A stretch of DNA of 64,000 bases from Ruminococcus sp. (GTDB lineage: Bacteria > Bacillota > Clostridia > Oscillospirales > Acutalibacteraceae). The position numbers and the translations under genes are program-made. Shown here piece after piece: positions 1 through 8,051 of the stretch. The stretch spans positions 186,001 to 250,000 of the forward strand of contig JAFQRC010000003.1 in NCBI GenBank assembly GCA_017410265.1. The letters are read 5' to 3'. The notes below the pieces were generated by a model that saw nothing but the letters and a program-made list of their open reading frames with translations, did not search any database and was not told the origin of the DNA. Every line of letters starts with the position of its first letter. The first letter of the stretch is position 1.

Positions 1-607
1 CCTTTAATGAACGGATAACCTTTAGCACCTCTCCTGTAAGCTCAGGGTCAAGTGCAGATGTAGGCTCATCAAAGCACAAAATCTTCGGGTTCAGCGCAAG
101 CGCTCTGGCAATAGCCACACGCTGTTGCTGACCACCACTGAGCTGACACGGGTACATATCTATACGCGGTGTCATACCAACTCTTTCTATAAGCTTCTTT
201 GCGTTTTCTTCAATCTCAGCGTAGATTTCTTTTTTACTAACACGGAAATCCGGTCTGTCTTTAGCTAGTAACTTCGGAGCAAGACAAACATTGTCAAGCA
301 CCGTATACTGCGGAAACAGGTTGAAATTCTGGAACACTAAGCCGAAATTGAGCTGGCGTTTTCTAAGCTCTGAAGAACCCACACGCTTTTGCTCATCGGC
401 ATCGAAAACACAGTTGCCGTCAACAAACACCTTGCCTTTTTCAGCTGTTTCCAAAAAAGTCATACAGCGAAGCAGGGTTGTTTTTCCGCTACCTGATGAG
501 CCGATGATTGAAAGCACCTCGCCTTTGTTAAGTTCAAAGTCGATACCCTTGAGAACTTCAATTTTACCGAACTTTTTATTTATTCCTTTGACTTCTAACA
601 TTGCCAT
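1..607 (-). CDS. Amino-acid ABC transporter ATP-binding protein (partial, C-terminus off the window)
   Basis: Cytoplasmic ATPase that would power uptake of a polar amino acid through the permease encoded just upstream. About 202 codons are visible. They show a Walker A motif (GSSGSGKTT), a Q-loop region (VFQNFNLFP), the ABC signature LSGGQQQRVAIARAL and Walker B with the D-loop (CFDEPTSALDP). These match the GlnQ/HisP polar amino-acid importer family. The start ATG at 607 has an AGGAG site 8 nt upstream; an in-frame ATG at 601 is the alternative. The permease stops 4 nt upstream, so the genes form one operon. The substrate cannot be read from this subunit. Confidence 0.93.
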   Translation of the reverse strand, partial: MAMLEVKGINKKFGKIEVLKGIDFELNKGEVLSIIGSSGSGKTTLLRCMTFLETAEKGKVFVDGNCVFDADEQKRVGSSELRKRQLNFGLVFQNFNLFPQYTVLDNVCLAPKLLAKDRPDFRVSKKEIYAEIEENAKKLIERVGMTPRIDMYPCQLSGGQQQRVAIARALALNPKILCFDEPTSALDPELTGEVLKVIRSLK

Positions 608-611
608 AGTC

Positions 612-1307
612 TTAACTCCTGAAATAGTCGAGCTTTTTCTCGATAAATCCGAACAGTAGAGTAAGCACTCCACAGAAAATCAGGTAGAACGCACCTGTGT
701 AGAACAACGGCCAGATAAGACCTTCCGCCTTGATAAAGCGTTCACCCGCGTAAATAATCTCGTAAACTGCGATGATTCGTGCTAAAGATGTATCTTTGAC
801 CAGAGTGATGATTTCGTTACTCATCGGTGGCACGATGCGTTTGATAACCTGAAGCAGGGTTACTTTGAAGAAAAGCTGTGACTTCTTCATACCGAGCACC
901 TGTCCTGCTTCACGCTGTCCGACAGGAATGCCCTCAATACCGCCTCTGTAAATCTCGGAAAAATAGCAGGCGTAGTTGATAACAAACGCTACAAGCACAG
1001 CAATAAAACGGTCAAATACTGTCCAGCCTGCAAGCCAGGTGATTATCATAGACGGGTTATCAATACCCTGTGCCCACTGTCCGACAAGACCCGGACCGTA
1101 GTAGATAACTATCATCTGGAGCATCAGCGGAGTACCTCTGATACACCATACAAACACCTTGCACACAGCTTTTAGCGGCTTGAATTTACTCATAGAGCCA
1201 AAGCTGATGATAAGACCCAGAGGGAGTGCGAAAACCAGTGTGAGTGCAAACAGCTCACAGGTAGTGCCAAAACCCTTGAGCAGGTTTAGTGTTACTTCCC
1301 AGAACAT
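612..1307 (-). CDS. Amino-acid ABC transporter permease (HisM/GlnP type)
   Basis: 231-residue integral membrane subunit, the usual length for polar amino-acid permeases of the His/Glu/Gln/Arg type. It has several hydrophobic segments. The conserved cytoplasmic loop that docks on the ATPase is visible around residues 120-165 (EIYRGGIEGIPVGQREAG, then the GMKKSQLFFKVTL region). Translation starts behind an AGGAAGG site. It lies between the binding protein (86-nt gap holding a strong hairpin) and the ATPase (4-nt gap), so the three make one importer. A homo-oligomeric pore is likely because only one permease gene is present. Confidence 0.93.
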   Translation of the reverse strand: MFWEVTLNLLKGFGTTCELFALTLVFALPLGLIISFGSMSKFKPLKAVCKVFVWCIRGTPLMLQMIVIYYGPGLVGQWAQGIDNPSMIITWLAGWTVFDRFIAVLVAFVINYACYFSEIYRGGIEGIPVGQREAGQVLGMKKSQLFFKVTLLQVIKRIVPPMSNEIITLVKDTSLARIIAVYEIIYAGERFIKAEGLIWPLFYTGAFYLIFCGVLTLLFGFIEKKLDYFRS

Positions 1308-1330
1308 AAATTTTCCTTCCTAATCAGTAA

Positions 1331-1363
1331 GCAAAGCCGACGGCAGAATACCGTCAGCTTTGC
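1331..1363 (-). promoter_or_regulatory. Intercistronic stem-loop between binding protein and permease
   Basis: A 13-bp stem with a 7-nt loop: arm 1331-1343 pairs with 1351-1363 with one weak position. It has no uridine run after it on the minus strand, so it is not an ordinary terminator. Hairpins here commonly protect the upstream message, giving more binding protein than permease. That role is inferred. Confidence 0.6.
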
Positions 1364-1392
1364 GATAAATCAATATGTAAATTCTTATAAAA

Positions 1393-2193
1393 TTACTTTA
1401 CAAGTGCGAGCTCGTATTTCTGAGCAAGTGCTTCTAATGTGCCGTTGCCGATGAGACCTGACATAATCTCGTTGATTTTTGCAGTGAGGTCAGAATCTTT
1501 TCTGCAAGCGATACCGTACTGCTCTGTGTTGAGCTTGAATGCCTGTGTGAGGTTTTCGTAGCTTGTGCCCTCGCCTGTCATAGCGTTTGCCATTGTGATA
1601 TCGATTACGCAAGCGTCAGAAGAACCTGAAGCAACCTCGAGTAAAGCATCAGACTGAGCTTTTACAGCTGTGTAGTTTGCCCAGTTATTCTCAGCGATTA
1701 CAGCCTCACCAGCTGAACCAGCTTCAGCAGCGAAAGAAAGCTCAGCGATATCTTCAACAGCTGTGTACTTAGCAGCGTTATCTGCTGTCATAACAACAAC
1801 CTGAGCATTCTCTACATATGGGTTAGAAACAGAAGCGTTGAGTGTAGCTTCCTCTGTGATTGTCATACCGTTCCAGATACAGTCAATTGACTTTGAGTCA
1901 AGCTCTAAGAACTTGTTATCCCAGTTAATCTCAACAAACTCAACCTCAACGCCGAGCTGTGCAGCTACTGCCTGAGCAAACTCGGTGTCAAAACCTGTCC
2001 ACTCGCCGTTATCGTCGAGATAGTTCATCGGTGCGTAGTCTGTGATACCAACAACGAGTGTACCCTTGTCGATAATGTACTGTAAATCAGAAGCAGGTGC
2101 CTCGTCCTGTGTTGCGGTAGTTGTATTTGTGCAACCTACAAACAAAGCGCTCATCATTAAAATTGCCATCACTAATGCTAAAATTCTTTTCAT
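1393..2193 (-). CDS. Amino-acid ABC transporter substrate-binding lipoprotein
   Basis: 266-residue extracytoplasmic receptor of the SBP_bac_3 (PF00497) family. Residues 1-21 form a lipoprotein signal ending in the lipobox LFVGC, so Cys21 should be lipidated and the protein tethered outside the membrane. The mature part begins with the typical GTLVVGITDYAPMNYLDDNG pattern and contains GFDTEFAQAVAAQLG, both standard for polar amino-acid receptors. It is first in the operon and is preceded by a good promoter at 2227-2255. The ligand is not predictable by eye; cystine, Glu/Gln or Arg are typical for the family. Confidence 0.93.
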   Translation of the reverse strand: MKRILALVMAILMMSALFVGCTNTTTATQDEAPASDLQYIIDKGTLVVGITDYAPMNYLDDNGEWTGFDTEFAQAVAAQLGVEVEFVEINWDNKFLELDSKSIDCIWNGMTITEEATLNASVSNPYVENAQVVVMTADNAAKYTAVEDIAELSFAAEAGSAGEAVIAENNWANYTAVKAQSDALLEVASGSSDACVIDITMANAMTGEGTSYENLTQAFKLNTEQYGIACRKDSDLTAKINEIMSGLIGNGTLEALAQKYELALVK

Positions 2194-2213
2194 GTTTATT
2201 TCTCCTTCGTGAA

Positions 2214-2255
2214 TTAGTGTGTTATCATTTTAGCGTTTTAGCACACTAAAGTCAA
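2214..2255 (-). promoter_or_regulatory. Promoter and operator-like inverted repeat for the amino-acid ABC operon
   Basis: On the minus strand TTGACT (2250-2255) and TAAAAT (2227-2232) are separated by exactly 17 nt. An 8-bp inverted repeat, TTAGTGTG (2214-2221) with CACACTAA (2242-2249), brackets the -10 box. A bound repressor there would block initiation. No regulator gene lies beside it. Confidence 0.6.
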
Positions 2256-2317
2256 CCCCTATTTCTCCCAATCAATCATAAAGCCCAAAAAGGATTTTTA
2301 GTAATAATGCACTAAAA

Positions 2318-2378
2318 AAGCCGCAGGCTCGTTTTTCGCACACATCTGAGTGTCAAAAAATCACAAAACCTGCGGTTT
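2318..2378 (-). terminator. Probable terminator of the DUF2974-like gene
   Basis: Arms 2318-2327 and 2369-2378 form a 10-bp GC-rich stem with one wobble. On the minus strand it is followed by six uridines. It lies just past the stop codon at 2385. The roughly 41-nt loop is longer than usual. Confidence 0.5.
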
Positions 2379-2384
2379 ATTTTT

Positions 2385-3587
2385 CTATTTTCGAATATTT
2401 TTCTGGATAGACGACAACTTATTAAGTCCTTTCTCTTTCAGCTCCCCTAAACCCGAAAGCTTATCGAGTCCTTTTTCTTTCAGTTCATCAAGACCCGTGC
2501 GACTCAAGGTGTTGTTTTTGATAATATTAAGAACCCGCTTCATAATGTCCTGCATAAGCTTCTTATCCTCTTCGCTCACTGCGCTATTCTTAATCATGTC
2601 AAACACCTTAGGAATCGCTTCTATTGATTTAAGCTCCGAAAATGTTGTGATATTAGATGAGCTAATGATATCAGCAAGCATTGCTGTAAACTGTTTTCTC
2701 TCATCTATCGTCAGGCTCTCTATAAGCTCCTCGATAACATCCTGAGAATTGATTCCTCTACCGGAACGGGTTCTCATTCTGCTAAGACTGGTACCACATA
2801 CAATCCATGTGTTTGTCAGATGCTGTAGCATTGAATTATGCTTTGTGCTGTCAACAACCACCTGAGGTGTTGCGCTACTGAGCAACATACCGATTATAGA
2901 AGCGTCTACGACATATTTAGTTGTTTTACCTAATATTTTCTTATATTCCTCGCTATCAGTAAAATCACCATAAAATCCCGGTCCGTCAAAATCATAGACT
3001 TTCACTAGTCTTTCGAAATGGATATCATACAGATGTGCCGCTGCCCACACAGCAAGGTTTCCGCCCTTTGAATGACCGACGACATAAATCTTTCTGTCTG
3101 TGAAAGTATCTGCGACATCACAGATATATCTACGGGCATATTTGTGAGCAGGAATTGTACCGACTGCCATATTGAAGTCCTCCTGCCAGCCGACAAGACT
3201 ATCGTCAGTACCTCTGAATGCCACTACAACCTCACCGCTTGGCAAAACAAATGTGACAGCAGAAAACTGGGTCTGTTCCTCCAAATCCAGAATAGATTTA
3301 TAGAACATAACCTTCACATCTTTATATCGCTCTGATACGGCACATTTTCTGCACAACGGATAAAACATACTACCAAAGCATTTTACATCCTTGACCTGAT
3401 TGTAAGCCACACTAAGTGCAGGTGCGCTGTTGATGTTCGCTGTACCTGCAAACTCCGCAGGGTTAAAATCAATATATGAAAGGGAAGCAAAAACAAGGCA
3501 GTCAACCTCGTTTATACCATTTATCGTAAAGGGTAAATCCCCTCTCCAATCAAGATAATCTAACATAGTGGTCTTCTGGTTTTTCAT
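2385..3587 (-). CDS. DUF2974/Mbeg1-like alpha/beta-hydrolase (lipase-like)
   Basis: 400-residue predicted cytoplasmic protein resembling the DUF2974/Mbeg1-like family of lipase-like hydrolases. The N-terminus (TMLDYLDWRGDLPF) is typical. The nucleophile elbow GHSKGGNLAVWAA appears near residue 172, and an earlier strand reads VVVAFRGTDDSLVGW, as in class 3 lipases. A candidate catalytic His is in the KHNSMLQHL segment. The substrate is unknown. The last 45 residues are unusual, with short amphipathic repeats based on ELKEKGLDKLSG. There is no signal peptide. It has its own -10 box at 3634-3639 and is followed by a hairpin, so it is probably monocistronic. Confidence 0.8.
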   Translation of the reverse strand: MKNQKTTMLDYLDWRGDLPFTINGINEVDCLVFASLSYIDFNPAEFAGTANINSAPALSVAYNQVKDVKCFGSMFYPLCRKCAVSERYKDVKVMFYKSILDLEEQTQFSAVTFVLPSGEVVVAFRGTDDSLVGWQEDFNMAVGTIPAHKYARRYICDVADTFTDRKIYVVGHSKGGNLAVWAAAHLYDIHFERLVKVYDFDGPGFYGDFTDSEEYKKILGKTTKYVVDASIIGMLLSSATPQVVVDSTKHNSMLQHLTNTWIVCGTSLSRMRTRSGRGINSQDVIEELIESLTIDERKQFTAMLADIISSSNITTFSELKSIEAIPKVFDMIKNSAVSEEDKKLMQDIMKRVLNIIKNNTLSRTGLDELKEKGLDKLSGLGELKEKGLNKLSSIQKNIRK

Positions 3588-3613
3588 AGTGACACCTCAC
3601 AATACAAATCAAT

Positions 3614-3639
3614 TGCATACATATTGCATACATATTATA
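3614..3639 (-). promoter_or_regulatory. -10 box with tandem 11-bp direct repeat upstream of the DUF2974-like gene
   Basis: A perfect TATAAT (minus strand, 3634-3639) overlaps the end of two perfect tandem copies of an 11-bp word (3614-3624 and 3625-3635). The repeats would start at the transcription start, as an operator might. No convincing -35 box is seen. Confidence 0.45.
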
Positions 3640-3668
3640 ACATAAATACTAAAATACACAACACAAAA

Positions 3669-3690
3669 AGGACAGCTGAAAAACTGTCCT
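3669..3690 (-). terminator. Terminator after the endolysin gene
   Basis: 7-bp stem AGGACAG/CTGTCCT with an 8-nt loop, followed on the minus strand by UUUUUG. It lies about 40 nt past the endolysin stop. Confidence 0.75.
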
Positions 3691-3728
3691 CTTTGATTAT
3701 TAAGGAGAAAATTAATATATACAAAACA

Positions 3729-4562
3729 TTATTTTAAGTATTCACAAAGTAGCTTTGACCAATCCTCGCGGTCACACACTCCGTCCTGAGTCAGAGAATG
3801 CACTTTCTGATACGCTTTAAGCGCGTATTCGGTGTTTTCTCCGAAGTCGCCATCGAGCTTGAGCTTTTCGCCGTCTTTACCACGATAGCCGTTTCCCTCT
3901 TTGAGTTCATTGAGAATTCTCTGCAGAGTCAGCACCTGACCTACAGTGTTAGTTGATGCACCTTTATATATTCTCAGCATTTTTATGCTATATGTTGAAA
4001 CACTGCTTGGTGTTTCATTTTCCGTTGTCGGAGCTTTATATACCACACCGAAATAGTTACACATTCCTTTTGCGATTGCTTCGCCGATAGCATCAGTATT
4101 GTTACGAATCCAGTCCGCACCTGTCTTTGTATCGTGGAATTCAACTTCAAGATATAAAGACATTGCACTTGGCACGGAAAGCTCGTAGAGGTCAGTGCGG
4201 TATCTCAGCACATAGTCACTACCAGGCGAGATTTTTCCTACTGCATCTAAAAGAGCCTTGCCTGCCTTATTATGCTCGGTTGTGTTTTTATATAGCATAA
4301 CAAGTGTACCGCCTGTTGTTTTAGCGTCAAACGCGTTTGTATGAATCGGCATATGGATATCTGCGTTGAAAGCGTCAGACTCGTTGCAACGGTTAGCCAT
4401 AGTGTCACCACTCTTGCCGACCTTTACCGAAAAGCCACAACGGGTGAGTGCGGTTTGTGCCGCCTTCGCAATCTTGTCGCACTGTGCCATTTCATTAGTG
4501 TTGCCTGAGGCATATTTATTACCACTCTGATTTGATGGTGAAAGATAAATCTTATAAGCCAT
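3729..4562 (-). CDS. N-acetylmuramoyl-L-alanine amidase with C-terminal peptidoglycan-binding domain (endolysin)
   Basis: 277 residues. Residues 1-175 resemble Amidase_3 zinc amidases, which cut the lactyl-L-Ala bond of peptidoglycan. Residues about 205-277 look like a PG_binding_1 helical domain (TLQRILNEL, LKLDGDFGENTEYALKAYQ). Two expected zinc ligands are visible (Glu24 in NTNE, His75 in IHTNA) and a likely catalytic Glu in EVEFHDT. The first canonical His (in GHGG-type loops) is replaced by LSPSNQ, which I recall as common in phage-type members. No signal peptide is present, consistent with holin-dependent release. The gene starts 3 nt after the holin stop, behind AAGGAG. Confidence 0.85.
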   Translation of the reverse strand: MAYKIYLSPSNQSGNKYASGNTNEMAQCDKIAKAAQTALTRCGFSVKVGKSGDTMANRCNESDAFNADIHMPIHTNAFDAKTTGGTLVMLYKNTTEHNKAGKALLDAVGKISPGSDYVLRYRTDLYELSVPSAMSLYLEVEFHDTKTGADWIRNNTDAIGEAIAKGMCNYFGVVYKAPTTENETPSSVSTYSIKMLRIYKGASTNTVGQVLTLQRILNELKEGNGYRGKDGEKLKLDGDFGENTEYALKAYQKVHSLTQDGVCDREDWSKLLCEYLK

Positions 4563-4565
4563 ATA

Positions 4566-4841
4566 TCACTTCTCCTTCGGCTTAGTGTATTGTAGAGCCT
4601 GTTTACTATCCGACATTCCTGCTGTGGTCGGGTCAACTACTGCGTTGCAGGTAGCTGTGAGTACAGCAACCACAACAACAGGATTTCTGAGTGCTTCAAG
4701 CAAAGCATCAAAAAAGCTCTGCCACGATGTGATGTTAGAAAAATCCATTCCCAGTTGCGCTAGTAGCGTCAGCACAAAGGCAGATGCTATCCCTATCCAG
4801 AACATTGGGTTTTTAAGTCTTACTTTCCAGTTGATTTTCAT
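4566..4841 (-). CDS. Phage-type holin (phi LC3/Holin_1-like)
   Basis: 91-residue small membrane protein. A first hydrophobic segment at about 13-29 (MFWIGIASAFVLTLLAQLG) is followed by an amphipathic spacer containing SWQSFFDALLEALRNP, then a second hydrophobic segment at about 55-66. The tail is polar and charged. This is the layout of phi LC3-type holins. A holin makes the membrane lesion that lets the endolysin reach the wall. It is followed by the endolysin gene with a 3-nt gap. No other phage gene is nearby, so this is a remnant or a domesticated lysis pair. Confidence 0.8.
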   Translation of the reverse strand: MKINWKVRLKNPMFWIGIASAFVLTLLAQLGMDFSNITSWQSFFDALLEALRNPVVVVAVLTATCNAVVDPTTAGMSDSKQALQYTKPKEK

Positions 4842-5158
4842 AAAATACTCCTTTGCAAAATATTCACAACAGCTAAATCGAAAGATGCCCCCATAGCATT
4901 ATATACACCGTTTTATGTAGCGTTACACTTACGGGTTTATGCTGCTATACTCTTTCGTGTTGTGCTTTTGAGCACATTGATTCCAAGAAAAGCTTGAAAA
5001 AATATGAATCAAAAATACTCCTTTCACTTATAGCGAAAAAAAAGAGAAAATTGCATATAAATATGCAATTTTCCTGATTTTGTAATCATTTTATTTTCAG
5101 CTTTATTTTAAATAAAAAAACAGGAAGGTTTTCGCCCTCCTGCAGTTTTTAAAGTATT
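4842..5158 (-). other. Intergenic region with structured leader upstream of the holin
   Basis: No gene seen in 317 nt. On the minus strand the 5' side of the holin holds a perfect hairpin (4961-4966 with 4971-4976, 4-nt loop). A nested set follows: 4893-4898 with 4943-4948, 4908-4911 with 4931-4934, and 4916-4919 with 4924-4927. It does not match a riboswitch class I know. The uvrA terminator lies at the other end. Confidence 0.4.
5121..5142 (-). terminator. Terminator of uvrA
   Basis: 8-bp stem (5121-5128 with 5135-5142, one wobble), loop of 6, then a run of seven uridines on the minus strand, 17 nt past the uvrA stop. Confidence 0.85.
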
Positions 5159-7981
5159 TTATTTCAGTAACGGTGCTAGGTACTGACCGGTGTATGAACC
5201 TTCTACCTTTGCTACCTTTTCAGGGGTACCACAAGCAACAATTTTTCCGCCCTCGTCGCCACCCTCAGGTCCGAGGTCAATGATGTAGTCAGCGGTTTTG
5301 ATGAGGTCTAAATTGTGCTCAATCACAATAACCGTATTCCCACTATCGACAAGCTTCTGTAAAACTTCAACGAGCTTGTGTACATCTGCTATGTGCAAAC
5401 CTGTTGTCGGCTCATCCAAGATATACACCGTTTTGCCTGTAGCTCGCTTTGAAAGCTCGGTGGAGAGCTTCACTCGCTGTGCTTCACCACCCGAAAGCGT
5501 TGTCGCAGGCTGACCGATTTTGATGTATCCAAGTCCGACATCGTAGAGCGTCTGGAGCTTTCTAGCGATTTTCGGCATATTTTTGAAGAACTCCAAACCC
5601 TCTTCAACCGTCATTTCAAGCACATCGTAGATAGTCTTGCCTTTGTACTTTACTTCCAGTGTTTCGCGGTTATAGCGCTTACCCTTACACACCTCACAAG
5701 GTACATAAATATCTGGCAAGAAATGCATCTCAATCTTTAAGATACCGTCGCCCTGACACGCTTCACATCGACCGCCCTTCACATTGAAAGAAAATCTTCC
5801 CGAATTATATCCGCGCATCTTAGCATCCTGAGTTGACGCATAAAGCTCTCTGATATCGGTGAAAACACCCGTATATGTTGCAGGGTTTGAACGCGGTGTG
5901 CGTCCGATTGGGCTCTGGTCGATTGCGATTACCTTATCAAGATACTCCACTCCCTCGATTTCCTTGAAATCACCCGGGGTAGTTTTAGCTTTATTCAGTA
6001 CAGCCGCTAAGTGCTTGTACAAAATCTCGTTAACAAGTGAGCTTTTACCAGAACCCGACACACCTGTTACACAAACAAATTTCCCTAAAGGAATTTTAAC
6101 ATTAATATTCTTCAGGTTATTCTGCGATGCACCTTTTACTGTAATAAAGTTGCCGTTGCCTTTTCTCCTCTTAGACGGTACCTCGATCGCTCTTTTGCCC
6201 GATAGGTACTGTCCTGTAATTGAATTCTCACATTTTTCAATATCGTTGATATTACCTGCACACACGATTTCACCGCCGTGCACACCTGCACCCGGACCGA
6301 TGTCGATAATGTGGTCAGCGGCTCTCATAGTGTCCTCGTCGTGCTCAACAACAATCACTGTATTTCCGATATCACGCAGTGTTTTCAGCGTGTCGAGTAG
6401 CTTAGCGTTGTCCCTCTGGTGAAGACCGATACTCGGCTCATCCAGGATGTAAAGCACTCCCATCAGCGAGCTACCAATCTGGGTAGCAAGTCTGATTCGC
6501 TGGCTTTCACCACCCGAAAGTGTGCCTGCACTACGAGAAAGTGTCAGATAACCAAGTCCGACACTCCTTAAAAAGTTCAGTCTTGACCTAATCTCCTTTA
6601 AAATCTGGTCAGCTATCATCATATCACGCTCTGACAGCTCGAGATTTTCGATAAAGCGCAATATATTCACAATAGACATATCACACAAATCAGCTATATT
6701 TATTCCGCCTACAGTGACAGAAAGGCTAACTTTAGAAAGTCGTTTTCCGCTACACTCATCACACGGAATTTCTGTCATATAGCTCTGGATTTCGTCTTTT
6801 ATCCAGGCACTGCTCGTTTCCTTGAATCTTCTCTCAAGGTTTGGAATAATTCCCTCAAAAGTTTTATAGAACTCTCCCGCTTTCCACATACCTTTTCTGA
6901 CGAGTTTGAGCTCCTCATCACCTGTGCCGTAGAGGATTTTATCAACAACATCTTTAGGAATATCCTTAATCGGTGTATCTAACGAGAAGTTGTATTTTTC
7001 AGCTAAACCCTCAAGGTACATCAGAGCAATAGAGTTGCCTTCAAGTGCCCAGCCTGAGCCTTTAAGTCCTCCTTGAGAGATGCTTTTATTCTTATCAGGA
7101 ATTATACGCTTCGGATCGACTCGTAGAAAAACTCCTAAACCCGTACACTTTTCGCATGCGCCGAATGGGTTATTGAACGAGAACATTCTCGGAGAAAGCT
7201 CCTCAATGCTCACCCCGTGCTCAGGGCAAGCGTAGTTCTGAGAAAATGTCATATCCTCGCCGTCGAGAACATTTACTACTATTATTCCATGAGCAAGTTT
7301 TGACGCTACTTCGATGCTATCAGAAAGTCGTGAAACTATGTCATCCCCCACGACAAGTCGGTCAACAACAATTTCGACAGTGTGTTTTTTATTCTTTTCG
7401 AGAACTATGTCCTCGAATAAATCATAAATAATTCCGTCAACTCGAGCTCTCGCAAAGCCAGACTTTCTGGCACTTTCGAGCTCTTTTTTATGCTCGCCTT
7501 TTTTTCCTCGGATAACAGGAGCCATAATCTGAATTTTCGTACCGTTTTCAAGCTCCATAATCTTGTCCGCTATCTGGTCAACCGTCTGCTGTTTAATCTC
7601 CTTACCGCAGACAGGACAGTGCGGAACACCGATTCTCGCGTATAAAAGTCGCAGATAGTCGTACACCTCTGTGACAGTTCCGACAGTAGAACGAGGGTTC
7701 TTTGAGGTGGTTTTCTGGTCTATAGAGATGGCAGGAGAAAGTCCGTCGATAGAGTCAACAGATGGCTTTTCCATCTGACCTAAAAACATTCGTGCATACG
7801 ACGAAAGGCTTTCGACATAGCGTCGCTGACCCTCTGCATAGATAGTGTCAAACGCTAAAGAACTCTTGCCCGAGCCTGACAGCCCTGTCATAACGACCAG
7901 CTTATCACGCGGTATTTCAACATCAATGTTTTTCAGGTTATGTTCCCTCGCACCACGCACGATTATTTTATCTGATGACAT
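5159..7981 (-). CDS. uvrA: Excinuclease ABC subunit A
   Basis: 940 residues, the standard UvrA length. It is the damage-recognition ATPase of nucleotide excision repair and loads UvrB on lesions. Two ABC modules are clear. The first has Walker [14 protein letters not shown] and signature [12 protein letters not shown]. The second has [13 protein letters not shown] and [15 protein letters not shown]. Zinc-finger cysteines occur as CPVC plus CEKC in the first half and as CEAC with CEVC in the second. The start ATG at 7981 follows AAAAGGAGG. ftsH ends 70 nt upstream, with a weak hairpin between. uvrB and uvrC are not in this window. Confidence 0.98.
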   Translation of the reverse strand: MSSDKIIVRGAREHNLKNIDVEIPRDKLVVMTGLSGSGKSSLAFDTIYAEGQRRYVESLSSYARMFLGQMEKPSVDSIDGLSPAISIDQKTTSKNPRSTVGTVTEVYDYLRLLYARIGVPHCPVCGKEIKQQTVDQIADKIMELENGTKIQIMAPVIRGKKGEHKKELESARKSGFARARVDGIIYDLFEDIVLEKNKKHTVEIVVDRLVVGDDIVSRLSDSIEVASKLAHGIIVVNVLDGEDMTFSQNYACPEHGVSIEELSPRMFSFNNPFGACEKCTGLGVFLRVDPKRIIPDKNKSISQGGLKGSGWALEGNSIALMYLEGLAEKYNFSLDTPIKDIPKDVVDKILYGTGDEELKLVRKGMWKAGEFYKTFEGIIPNLERRFKETSSAWIKDEIQSYMTEIPCDECSGKRLSKVSLSVTVGGINIADLCDMSIVNILRFIENLELSERDMMIADQILKEIRSRLNFLRSVGLGYLTLSRSAGTLSGGESQRIRLATQIGSSLMGVLYILDEPSIGLHQRDNAKLLDTLKTLRDIGNTVIVVEHDEDTMRAADHIIDIGPGAGVHGGEIVCAGNINDIEKCENSITGQYLSGKRAIEVPSKRRKGNGNFITVKGASQNNLKNINVKIPLGKFVCVTGVSGSGKSSLVNEILYKHLAAVLNKAKTTPGDFKEIEGVEYLDKVIAIDQSPIGRTPRSNPATYTGVFTDIRELYASTQDAKMRGYNSGRFSFNVKGGRCEACQGDGILKIEMHFLPDIYVPCEVCKGKRYNRETLEVKYKGKTIYDVLEMTVEEGLEFFKNMPKIARKLQTLYDVGLGYIKIGQPATTLSGGEAQRVKLSTELSKRATGKTVYILDEPTTGLHIADVHKLVEVLQKLVDSGNTVIVIEHNLDLIKTADYIIDLGPEGGDEGGKIVACGTPEKVAKVEGSYTGQYLAPLLK

Positions 7982-8007
7982 ATCGCACCTCCTTTTTATC
8001 AGTCCAA

Positions 8008-8040
8008 AACGAGGCGAACAACCGTCCGCCCCGCCTGAGT
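8008..8040 (-). terminator. Weak terminator-like hairpin between ftsH and uvrA
   Basis: Arms around 8012-8016 and 8032-8036 (AGGCG/CGCCT), extended imperfectly by flanking A/T pairs, with a short U run on the minus strand. It may reduce read-through from ftsH. Confidence 0.3.
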
Positions 8041-8051
8041 TTTATTGTTTA

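Noticed and set aside
3729..4841. Prophage
   Set aside because: Only a holin and an endolysin are present; no integrase, structural genes or attachment sites were seen.
4842..4990. Cyclic-di-GMP (GEMM) or another known riboswitch before the holin
   Set aside because: The nested stems are suggestive, but the conserved GEMM core and other class-specific cores are not found.
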